From positions 6,448,255 to 6,512,254 of the forward strand of contig CM040750.1 of assembly GCA_022829145.1 (NCBI GenBank): a DNA stretch of 64,000 bases, read 5' to 3'. The notes beneath the pieces were generated by a model. It worked only from the letters and a program-made list of their open reading frames with translations, ran no database searches and was not told the DNA's origin. This DNA is from Albula goreensis (lineage: Eukaryota; Chordata; Actinopteri; Albuliformes; Albulidae). Positions within the stretch are counted from its first letter, which is position 1, and the number at the start of each line of letters is the position of its first letter. Below, piece by piece: positions 1 through 12,300 of this stretch. Both the position numbers and the translations under genes were made by a program.

Positions 1-1126
1 ATGACTGGCATGATGGTTTAGTTCAGTCTTCACACTCATATCTAATTCTCTCCCCATTTCATCTCACAGGATCTATTAATTTCCCTCAAATCACTGATCA
101 ATAATATCAAAACTGAGTAAAACACTGAGCCTACAATAATCATTACTTGTATCTTTTACACCTTATTTTAAAACAGTCTGACTTTTAGCTATCAGCAAAA
201 ACAGCAGGAGTTCCTGTCAAGTCCCAAATTCAAATGCATATATTTGATGAAACAGCCTGGCATTACCATGACGCCATCAACAAAAGCTCAAAAATACGGT
301 ACCATGTAGCATGCCTGTTCCCCACTTGTGTTCCTGTTCTGGTCAAATGTTGCTACTTTGGGCCTCTAATGTTGCATTTTGGCTGGCTTTCTGGGATACA
401 CATTAAGTATAATTACACAAAAAACAGTTCCCCCTTGATAAATGGAAACAAGAAAGTATTAATGTATAAACTCTGAAAACAAATTTAGTGATAAAACATA
501 TTATAAATAGGACTGTATATATGTTTTGCCAGATAAAGAAAGGTATGGAAGTTCTGTGCCTCACTCCAACTCCTAGAGCACCTAGGAGTTGGAGTGAGGC
601 ACAGAACTTCAGGGAAGCCATCATAGCCTCGGGTGTTTGAGCCTTCCTGTGTCTTTATTCTAAAATCACTCAAATGATACATTCTGTTAAATTTCAGAGC
701 CTGTAAATCTGGAGATCTTTCTCCTGGGGTAATTTATGTTAAATAATTCTTTCATCTCCACGCAGCTGCAATAATTGCAGTTTCGAAGCAAGTCTTGCAG
801 ATTTCACTTGCTGGAGATTTTATGCATGCTGAGTTCAAACAGTGTTAGTCTACACTGGCCCTTCAGGACTCGTTCCCATGCTGGCCTATGTTCTCTTGTT
901 TAGTGGCATCGCTCCGAAGGACTGAGACCCCCAGACTACAGGCAGCTCGCAGTGAATCACACATGGACCAACCTTTGTTGCATAAGCAGCAGGCTTTCAC
1001 CCAGGGGACACTCAAACCTGATTGGTCTGAGAGCAGGCTGCAAACAGGAAGTGGTCTCCCACACAGGGGATGTTCAAACCTGATTGGCCTGAGCAGACAT
1101 AGCTGACATGTCAGGAAGTCACTCAC
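1..1126 (-). other. mtss1 intron after coding exon 6 (runs off the window)
   Basis: I looked on the minus strand for the next MTSS1 block (GDIQPQLDSAL-like) and did not find it, so the intron continues past position 1. Its notable content is the palindrome at 548-610. No other gene is seen. Confidence 0.7.
548..610. repeat. Perfect palindrome (29-bp arms, 5-nt loop)
   Basis: Bases 548-576 and 582-610 are exact reverse complements, with AGCAC between them. The arm begins GAAGTTCTGTGCC and ends CTCCTAG. It has no mismatch, so it is either young or under selection. It sits in an mtss1 intron. A five-base loop is short for a microRNA precursor; a palindromic element or a recent inverted duplication is more likely. 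Confidence 0.95.
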
Positions 1127-1201
1127 CTTTCTTGGCCTTCTTCTGCAGCTTTAACGTGTCGGAGGACTTCTTTTTGATCTCCTGCCGGGCTTTCTTGTAC
1201 T
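1127..1201 (-). CDS. mtss1: mtss1 coding exon 6
   Basis: It completes a glutamate codon, then encodes YKKARQEIKKKSSDTLKLQK then KAKK and the first base of a glycine codon. Acceptor ctctgcag, donor gtgagt, phase 1. This lysine-rich helix corresponds to the basic surface that binds acidic phospholipid head groups in I-BAR domains. Confidence 0.92.
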
Positions 1202-1429
1202 CTGCAGAGAGAAGGTGAGAAAGTGAGGTCTACATTCAGTCTGTGTCTTTCTCTGCTATTACCACAGAATGGCAATATTAAAACAAGAGCATCTGTTTCT
1301 TACTTGAACACAATGCTCTTTGGTTAATTCAGGTTCTATCAAACTCAGTGTTTTATAAGAAAAAAATGACACGTCTTAATTTAGTAATATGTGTGAAATT
1401 TAATCTACTGTGTTTGTGGGGGTGTTCAG

Positions 1430-1483
<54 letters not shown>

Positions 1484-3253
1484 ATGGGAGGGGTGCAGTG
1501 TTCAGGGCTGTGTGTGACGTGTTCAGAGCTGTGTGTGGGTGGGTGTACAGTGTTCAGGACTGTGTGTGTTACTGGGGGTGTGTGGTGTTCACGGTGTTTA
1601 GGGCTGTGGGGGTTTGCAGTATTCAGGGCTGTGTGGGGGTGTGTGTGTGGGGGTGCAGTGTTCAGGGCTGTGTGTGTGTGCATATGCGCTGCAGGTGTGC
1701 AGTGCTCAGGGCTGTGGGGGTTTGCATTGTTCGGGGTTGTGTGTGGGAGGGGGTACAGTGTTCAGGGCTGTGAGTGCTGGGGGTTGTGTGGTGTTAAGGG
1801 TGTTCAGGGCAGTGGGGGTTTGCAGTGTTCAGAGTGCTGATGCACACAGTGACAGAAGGGGTCATGGCTGCACCTTTGGCGTGGTCCTTATCCAGTGTGT
1901 TCGCCCCTCTCTTCCACTCCTCCATCTGCTCTTGCAGGGGGTTGATCAGGCAGTCAATGAAAGCCCTAAGAATATTAAATATCCAATCATGGCTGTTCTG
2001 ACCATTTTTTATTTACTTTCTGGTCTCACTGTTTTTGCATTTGCACAGTTTTATTCTGGAAGCACACATTCATGGGACTACATTCAATCGGCTCACGTGC
2101 ATGGAGTAATTCGTATAATACGAGAATGTCTCATTTTCACAAAAAGAAAAAAAAACATGAGTAGAACAAGAAGAGTTACTCAAAGTAGCAACAAAGCTAA
2201 AGGGCCAGCTGTGCTGTTTACAACCTGCTGCTGACTAAAAATGGGCTGTCCACGCTAGGCTAACTAATAACGGTCTATCCACACTATGCTAACCAATAAC
2301 AGGCTAGCCACGCTATGCTTAACAATAACGGGCTACCCATGCTATTCCAACAAATAGCAGGATATCCAAGCTATTGTAACTAATAACGGGCTATCCACGC
2401 TAGGCGAACTCAGACGCAGGGATTGGTATGCATGAAGTCACTTGTATGACCATTTCTGTTTTAATGCTCCAAGCGCATGAGGCAGACAGTGAGGCGTGAG
2501 GACTAAGCTAAAATTAGGTCCTGTCCATACAGACGGGGTTTTTTTTTTTCCTGGAGAACACAACAGCCTGACCGCGATCCCGTGATTTACAGCTCTGTCA
2601 TGGAGACGCAAAGAATTTTCCCCAATTACCTCCTAAAATTAGAGCTCTCAGCATGTGTGTGACACATGGAGCGGAGCAGGCCAGTACCCCTGTGTCGGGA
2701 ATGTTGGGAACGTTCAGCATCAGGAATGCTGGAGCTTTTGCTTTCCCCCCGAGCCTGCTCTCGTTTCTCAGCGAGATTTCACTGATCTGCCCCACGCCAG
2801 CGGGGCCCTGTGTGTCATGCTGGACGACTTTAAGCCACCGTTCTTTGGTGAATGAAACTGTCCAGCAGGGTAAGTAAAAAGGGGGTGTGTGAGAGGATAG
2901 AGGGTGAATTAAAAGCACTCTGTGAGAGACGGTGTGAGAGGGCAGAGGGTGAATTAAAAGCACGTTGTGAAAGACGGTGTGAGAGGGTAGAGGGTGAGGT
3001 TTACACTGAGAGCTGCCGCAGCTTGGCCTCGATGCTTCTGTGTCTCATACACATCCTGGTGAGCGCAGAGCCGATGTCCCTGGTGCCTCCTGCAACACAG
3101 AACACACCCATATTAGGCTATCACACACACACACACATAAACACATACACACACTACCAAACACAAACACATACACTTGCATACACATGCATACAACCAC
3201 ATACGCACACACTCATTCACACATACAAACATAAACACACGCACATGTGAGCA

Positions 3254-3322
<69 letters not shown>

Positions 3323-6300
3323 AACGCTGCTTCATTAGTGTGTCCCTTACATCAGACACACATGTGCTGCTCAATCATTAACCATCAGTCATCTGTGCAG
3401 AGAGCAGAGGAATGCAAGCACCAGAGTGCCTGTGAGGTAAAACAGTCTCACCTCAGTGCAACTGCAGGGAACCTGGTGGGAACCCGGCACAACCAATGAC
3501 CTCAGCGGTCACACAAGACTGGGGGCGTGGGGAGAATTCCCAAACATGCCTGAGAAATACCTCCACAGTGACCCAGATCTCCAGGAGCACAGGAACTCTG
3601 TGCCTAGCAGCTGTGCCGCCCCTAGCACTAAAGTCACATGCACAGTCTCCATCACTCAGACAGGGCACTGACCCAGGGTGTGACACTGCACCCCTCTAAT
3701 GCACTCCATTGAAAAAGACTGCTGCTTCCACAATTATCCACTGCAAAATAGTGCTCCCTCTGCAACGCTTTACTGCAAAACACTGATCCCTCCACACCAC
3801 ACCGATGCATAATACTGCTTCCTCCACTATGCTCCACTGCAACATAATTCTCCTGTATTGAATTATCACTGCAAAATATTGCTCCTCCATAGTGCAATAC
3901 AGAAAAATACTGCTCTCCATCAGGTATGGATGCCTTTGTGCTGCCCAGCTGTGTTAAGAGGGAATGGTCATCACGGTGCAGCTGAGATCCTGTCAACATT
4001 TACATGTAAAACACTCGACTGCCATTTATGGTCATGTCAAAACGGGAAAGCCAAAAATACCACCAAATAAAAGTTTCAGTTTGAAATGAACAATGAGCAG
4101 ACTTTTTCAGAATCTCTTTCTGTATAGCAGAGTAATCACAGGGGTTGTGTTGCCTCCCCTTCCTGATGTAGGGGCACGGGTTATGGCTACTATGGAAGAC
4201 CAAAGCAGGGCCAGGCCAAGTATGGTGGTGTTAACAGCGGTTTTATTTTGCTACGAGGCTGCTGTTGAGTTCCCTGGAAGACCAAGGTGACCCCCTTGCC
4301 TCCTGAGTCCATGCCTTCAATTCCCACAATACACCTCTGCTCCTGTCCTCAAAGCACACATGCCTTTTGTGCCTCTGTTTTAGCTCTCAGACGGATTTGG
4401 CAGCAGGACCTGACGAACCTCCCTGACCCGTCCCTTTTGGCTGGCCCTGGCACTGCGGCCGGGCCTTGAGCTCTGAGTGGGACTGAACGGCTGTGACTGC
4501 ACTGGCCCATCTGACTCAGGTACGAGTAGCGTGGGGTCCCACAATCAGCTAAGTGCAGCAAAATGCCTTTAGTCTGCATGTTTTATAACACCGACTACCA
4601 TTCAACCTACACATTTCCTTGGACAGAACCTATTATGAGAATAGAGCAGGCATCGAGCCCAACAATTAACTAAACTAAAAAGAAAATTTGGCCACATTGA
4701 GACTTCGAAACATGTTAGCCTTATCAAGTTCGTTTTTATTTTAGTACAACCAAATGCTGTGAAATGTGTCTATGACAGAACCCACTCAGAGGCCTTTGCA
4801 GTGTTGCCAAATTTAACCCGCAAATGTAATTATGTAATTGCTTAGAGGTCCCGGTGTGCTTCCCAGAAGACTGACCTGGCAGCCAGAATACCCATATATA
4901 CTGGGCTTGCTGATTAAAACACCGCTAAGGAGAGCTCCATGTTAGCCAAGACTGCAGCTGGAGGTCAGAGTTCAGAGTTCAAAAGGTCAGACTCAGAGCA
5001 GCCCCATGTACCTTGGTTTCTCTACTCTCTCTGCTTTCAAATCCAAGATGTTTTGTTTTTGATTTTGTATGGCATGCACAACCAATGAGCTTGGTCTGTC
5101 TGGAGTCAACCGACCTTACCACCTCCTACCCTGAGCCTGCTGCGTGAGAAAAGGAATGAAGCCCTTTGCCTTAATCAAACGAACACACCCTGTCACACAC
5201 AGCCCGTCTACAGAGCCAAGAAAGAGCCTTTTAGCTAACAAAGTAGGGACTCTCCTTCCCAGACAGGCTGTTTTTTACAGCTGTTTATAATTTGCCAGTA
5301 GTACTTATTCTATTAACCTTTGCAATGAGCGCTTTCAAATTCAGAGGAGGTGACAGGAGGATACTACAAGCTTCTCTTTCAGTGTACTCTTGAGAGAAAA
5401 AAAAAAGTTATGTTTCCAAGTCATTCCATGAGGCAATCTAGGCAGTCACAGGGAATAAAGGAGTTTAACAGTTATAATCCGTCAAGATTATGTTCCAGTA
5501 AAACACCACTCCCTCTGATCCAGACGAACAGTATTCACTGAGAGCTATACACAAAAGCTAACAGTATTCACTGAGAGCTATACACAACGGCTAACACTAC
5601 TCACTGAGAGCTATGCACAATGGCTTTGGTTTCTCTCCCGTCTCTCTCCCTAACTACTATAAATTACACATTTAGCCTTCTCCCTGAAACCTTCAAGCTT
5701 CTGCTTTTGTAAACGTCCAGTTTTAGCCACCCTGTGACCAACTCACCTACTACAACAGACTTTCATATTACCAGTGCAAATCCTCTTCCAAGTTTAAAGG
5801 AGGTGATTAGCTACCTTGTACAAACATTCTGGGGAGACCCCTGCTATGCTATATGAATGGGGGAAAGACACTCTATGGTACTGTGCTGTATGAATGTAGA
5901 AAGGACACTTTATGGTACTGTACTGTATAAATAGGGAGAGGGAACTAAGTTACTGTGGAATCTCTCAAAGAGAAAAGGCAGGCAGTGAAACTTCAGGCAT
6001 GTAAACAACCTGTAGTCCTGCTAGAAATTTGCTATCCCACATTTCTTTTCGCCTGTGAGCACCAGTTAAATACTGCAAATCAGCCGTGTTGTTCCACTCA
6101 AACACAAACAACACTTAAAGTTTATTAACCACTCCTAAGATAAAGACAAACAAATCCATACACCTTCTGCTTTTTTCAGTGGCATGACAACCTCAAGGGA
6201 AACATGTGCATCACATTCTCTGTTTCTCCCATTGTCATCATGGTAGCAGGAGGCAGCGTAGCAGCCCGATGCTATTTGGCTGCGGCTAACCTTTTCCATG

Positions 6301-9300
6301 GAGTCAGCTGCAGTCCGCCCTGATGCACTGTCCCTCTCTTTACCAGTTTGTAATAAACTACCCTGTTAAGGTATTCTCTCTCTTTGAACTGCCAGGATCA
6401 GATAAGGGCAAAACAGCTCTCCATTTAGTAGGAAATATGCCTCTACTCGAGCCAAAATCCTCGCCCTGAACAGGGACGGATATGGTACACACACAGCCCT
6501 TCACAGGGCAGGGACCTGCGCATCTCCAATCAAACAGAAACCCGCACACTCCTCCCAAGGTACGGCACAGAATGCCCTCTGCAGTCATACAGCTGGGTAC
6601 AAATGCTTTGCTCCTGATAACACGTTAGCTGAGTGGCTGTGCAGGAAAGGTTGGCCCTGAGGTGACAGGACTATGACTGCCCTTCTGTCCTGCCCTGCTC
6701 CAGTCTAAGAGAGCCCACTACCCAGCCTACACCAGCTCAGAGCACACTGGTGACCAACACCAGCTCAGAGCACACTGGTGACCAACACCAGCTCAGAGCA
6801 CACTGGTGACCAACACCAGCTCAGAGCACACTGGTGACCAACATCAGCTCAGAGCACAATGGAGACCAACACCAGCTCAGAGCACACTGGTGACCAACAC
6901 CAGCTCAGAGCACAATGGAGACCAACACCAGCTAAGAGCACACTGGAGACCAACACCAGCTCAGAACACAATGGAGACCAACACCAGCTCAGACCACAAT
7001 GGAGACCAATACCAGCTAAGAGCACACTGGTGACCAACACCAGCTCAGAGCACAATAGAGACCAATACCAGCTAAGAGCACACTGGAGACCAACACCAGC
7101 TCAGAGCACAATGGAGACCAATACCAGCTCAGAGCACAATGGAGACCAATACCAGCTAAGAGCACAGTGGTGACCAATACCAGCTAAGAGCACACTGGTG
7201 ACCAACACCAGCTCAGAGCACAATAGAGACCAATACCAGCTAAGAGCACACTGGTGACCAACACCAGCTCAGAGCACAATAGAGACCAATACCAGCTAAG
7301 AGCACACTGGAGACCAACACCAGCTCAGAGCACAATGGAGACCAACACCAGCTAAGAGCACACTGGTGACCAACACCAGCTCAGAGCACAATGGAGACCA
7401 ATACCAGCTAAGAGCACACTGGTGACCAACACCAGCTCAGAGCACAATGGAGACCAATACCAGTTCAGATGACATCAGAGGTTGGGGTGTATTTGCCTGA
7501 AGGCAGCTGCTCAAGTGTCTGACACTTCTTTTTTTAGTTTTTTTTTAAATCTCTGTCTCTTTTGCCCTTTCCCAACACACATACACTACACTGAGTTATG
7601 GATTATCCTTGACGATTTTAAACATTTCGGAACTTAATGTGCCCAGATACCAATATATTCAAAAATAAATTAAAATATATTAATGCCAAATCTGGAATCC
7701 ATATTTTATACAAATGAAAATGTATAAATCTCTTATTTCCAATCTGAGACACAGGACATGCAGTTAAGGAGGCCATGAAGATCAGCTTTGTCCTGGAAAG
7801 ACCCTTGTTCTTTGTTGAAATCCTCACTGAAATCACAAATCTCAGAATACAGCACAGCTCTTTGCTCATGCCTCCAACTTAGAGCGCTTTCATCTTTTCA
7901 ACATCCATATTCAAGCATGTTTGATTCAGGTTACACATGGATAACCTAAATGAGCATCCGGCTGACTCAGTGTCAAGCTTTTCTGGGGTCCAGGCCCAAA
8001 ATGTGTTTTCAAAAGCGACTTTTCAAAAGCATCTCTGGGTACACGACCCGCTGCATCCTAAAGCTCCTTAGTCCTTCAGGAGGAGAGCAGAGGCTCCAGG
8101 TGATCAAGAAATACCCTTCATCAACAGTGTAGCGCAGTGCCCAATCTGCAGAGGAGACCTGGAATACGGGTAGGCCAGATTCCATGGCGGTCTCTTCTTA
8201 TCAATGATGAAATGTACCCGCTAGGCACATCTAGTTTTATTCTTGGGAGTAGCCGAAGGTTTTGAACTGTTTTTCGGGTCATATCAGAGGGGAGCGAGGC
8301 CAGCCACACCAGGCTCTGGGCTGTAACATAAACTCAGATCTGGAGCTCCCACGCATGGCGAAAGCAGCTGCCCAGACGGGGTGTCTGGGTTCAGACAACC
8401 AAATGGCCCAGCCTCCTTTCCACTAAAACCTGATGGTGACTGGCCCCGCAAGGTGTCCTTCAAAAGCCCTCAGGTCATGGATTGGTCAAATATTGAGTTG
8501 GCACTCACAATGTCCTGGATATGGGGCAGAACCTGATACTGTTTCCATGGGCTGGGAGGGTGGGGATTTAACTGTCTGGAGCAACTGCCAGACCCCCTCT
8601 AAAAAACTGTACCCTGCACAGGGGGCAGGGGGCTCCGATACAGCAGGATGGACATCTGATCTACGCGCCAGTGAGACCATGGTGCTTTTAACGAGTGCCC
8701 CCCTCCCACCCAGAACCCCCCTCCCCACTCCTGATCCCCGCCTGTGGAGGAGGGCCACGCATGACCGTGTGTGACCCCTGAAGCCACCTAATGCACAGCT
8801 GTCGACACCACCTACAGACCAGGCCCCCAGTTGCTTTTAAACCACTCAGAGATGAGAAGAGATGCATAAGATGCTGAATCGCAGCAAGCAGAAGGGGGTT
8901 TACTCTGCCAAGACAGAGCAAGCCCTGCGACAGTGGCAGAGGATGGGTGACATTCACGTTATGTGACAGCGGTATCAAAATCTCCGGTTCCTTTGGGACG
9001 ATGAGCATCGTCTGTGTCCTGGACAAGGGCACAGCCCTAAATAACCACAGACGCACTGTGTGCCACAGCCAGCGGCAGACCTGGGCAGCACGGTCACCCC
9101 ACAGAGGCGGTGCAAGGGAGCCAGCAGCACAGCCTCAGATTGCTGGGCCAGACTCACACAGCCTGAAAATGAGCAGAGACCAACACTGCTGAAATCATAG
9201 GGGTATGGGTCAGCACAGGTCAAGCTCAGTCTGTCTATTCACAGAGAGCATACCAATGTTAGCCATCTTTTCAGGCAAATGTCAGATTTGTTAAAAGAGA

Positions 9301-12300
9301 GAGATGGATGACAGTGACAGATCGCTCTCCCTCTCACAGCCTGCACTCCCATGATGTGAGGGAGAGGTCCCTCAGTGTGGTGTCCCACACGGACCCTGTT
9401 AGGACCCTACACAATAGTAAAAGCCCCTCTGTCCTTCCAATCCCCTTCGGCAAAGGTGACATCACTGCCAATAAAGCCCCTCTGGCCCCTCCCACTTTCT
9501 ACTTGTGCCACCAATCACCTTCTGAGGGCAACATTACTGCCAACGAAGTCACAGTGCCTGGGAAGTGATGGAAAGGAAGGCTGTATGTTACCAGGTTACC
9601 TTGAATCTTATTGGTCAAGGAGGTTTTAGCAAGTTATTTTTCAGGTGAATTGCTGAGTTGATGTGAATGGCCCACTGCAGTCCCACCAAAACAAGATTCA
9701 GCCTGCTCTACAGTCACAGGAAAGCCCCCTTACCCCTGATATCCAGTGCAAATGGATAACAATACTGTTGCTGTAGTGGCTGTGGTAGGTTACAGTAGAA
9801 ACAGGTGGCACTCCGAGGCTGGCAGGGTGTTTCTCTGTAACACACTTACAGTACAGAGAACCTGCCACCCCTACTTTAATCAGTGGCAGCTGACTGCATA
9901 CTCCTCACACCACCCCACCTACCAAAAGGCCCCCTCAGACCCCCCCGACCCCTGCTGACCACTCTGTGGAAGCTGCCGCTCTAGCTGTACAGACCCTGTG
10001 AACTGACTGCTCTGGTGGTAATGACCCCGCTAGCTAACTGCTTTACACACAGCTGCTGGGTCCTACCAAAGTCCTGACCCACGGTCCCAGGCCTGAACAG
10101 CTGCCCGTGTGGGGGAGAGCTCGGGGGGCAGGAGGAGGTATGGGCTCAGGAATGCAGATGGCTGGGCCTGAGAGGTCGGGGGTAACTCCCCACTCCGTTT
10201 AACCACAAGGGAGCTCGAACACACATAATTAGTTATTGAGGCACAAATACACTCACTGCTTGGGTCCTGAGGGGGAAATGAACTCCAACAACACCTGAAA
10301 TGGCTTGGGTTTTCAGCACTTTGGCTGAACACAACAGCACTGTTACTGGTCTCTCATCTCTCATCTCTGACACTGATGCTGAGAGGAGTCATTCCAGAGG
10401 CGTGACTCAGCGCAGTGGAATGAGAGGTGACTCCCCTGGCTCAGCTCCAGGCTCATTATCAGTGTTACCGTCACACCACCTGACACCTACTGCAAAACAG
10501 TGACATATGACTTCCTTCCAGCTCAGACAGACACTGTAAATTTCGTTGTTGTGATGGCTCTTTTGGTCTGGCTCTGTTGGGGGTCGCCCCCAGCATTCGC
10601 TGCCAATGTTGTCACCAGCCATCCCAGAATGCACTGCAACTTTGTCTGAGGGAGGGGCAGCAGGACAGAGCCGCTGGTGATAAACGGCCTCAGGCCTAAA
10701 ACTCTCACACTTTGCATGTTTCAGGTGCATCTCAGGTGCACCACGCCCCTGCAGCCAGAGGTACAGAATTAATGACTGAAGTGCCACGCAAGGACTTGAC
10801 CCCAGGCCATCCGTTCCACTACTGCTGCCCTTGAGCACTGTGACGCACTGCCTGCAGCTGCGGCGCTGCGCTACGTCGCAGTTTCAGGGCAAGTAAAACA
10901 TCTAGGTCACAAAATGATGGCTGATTTATGTCACAGGACACATCACTGACTGTCAGTCTGTGACATACGCTTCAAATGTTCACAAATCTAAATAAAGACA
11001 TGATGTGCCTCAGAGCAGACTTTGTGATTTATATTGTGGAACAACCCGGTCCTGGTCATTTGTGCTGCTCCAGAGCAGTCGGTCTGCCACAAGACAACTG
11101 TCATTCAGCTGACTGTCGCTGACATGAGTCGCCGCCCTCCTGCGGTGGCCAAGCTTTCAGTACTTTCCATTTGGTTGCTGCAGTAGGCAAAGGACAAATA
11201 TGCAGGTAACTTTGATGTAACTGAATTATCTTCTATTAGATGTTGATACTGTGTCACCAAGACTTTAAAGTTCAGTGCACTCATTATTTAACCAGTTTTT
11301 CAGGAATGCTGCATGCTTGGAAATCCAGACACTGATGTCATCGACTGGCAATGGAAAAAGAAGACGACAGTGATGTGCATAAACCAACAGGAAATAAGGT
11401 CCTCCTTGATCAGTTTCTGGAAAATTCATAAATATTTACACCTTTTGAGGGAAAAGGATCAAAAGTACACAATCTGGGACTGAGATGGACCCCCACCCCC
11501 AAACCATCCCTACACCCTTCATACCCCCAGTGGACATTGGTGTGTCATTTTTGAAACGCATTCTGCTTCTTCTTCAATGAATAGCGACTGACTTCTGTCA
11601 TGAAAAATATATTTTCATCTTCAAGGATTCGTGGGGTGACTGATAAGACAATGTTGTTTCATTCAGGAAATAACTGGTTTTTGTAACATTTTGAAAGATT
11701 TGAGATATATCGTAACTCACAACTCATTAAAAATTGACCTCATCCCTTCCCCACCTCAGATACCTCAATTTAAATTCATAGCATATCTTTTTTAAAATTA
11801 TAACACTTATAGTTATGCTACAAGCTAATTGCGTCATTAAATGTCACTTTCATTCCAGTGTTTCTGTACTGATGCTATCCTTTGATTGCAAACTTGTTTT
11901 GAACAGTCAACATTCCACCGTACAGGGAGAGGCTCACTAAAATTGACACGCTGCCTAACCTGGTGTACGCATTGTTTGTATGTTTGGATATCAATTCAAA
12001 AATGCCATTTCATGCCACTTCTCCTCATGCGTGAAGACAGAGCACATGGTATGACCATGGAGCATATGTTTCAGCTCTACAAAGAGTGGTACTGTGACAC
12101 TGTGGTGAGTGATAGCAGGCTCAAGTGAAACACAGCGGTGATTCTGTGACACTGGGGAGTGACAGCAGGCTGGTGATACACAGAAAGTGAAACACAGACA
12201 GCACAACAACCCTGCAACAGTCAGCAGCACATGCAGAGCACATAGTACATTACCCAAGCAGCAGGTCTGGGTGTCAGAACACATGCAAACCATCGTACAG

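Noticed and set aside
548-610. Calling the palindrome a microRNA
   Set aside because: Five-base loop and fully paired stem are unlike typical pre-miRNAs, and no small RNA data are available.
1348-2234. Long frames in the GT-rich region (up to 206 codons)
   Set aside because: They come from TG microsatellite and degenerate repeats and overlap mtss1 exon 5 in antisense.
6725-7466. CRISPR-like array
   Set aside because: Units are directly adjacent with no unique spacers; this is a minisatellite in a vertebrate intron. The same applies to the arrays at 24.0, 26.5, 41.7 and 58.1 kb.
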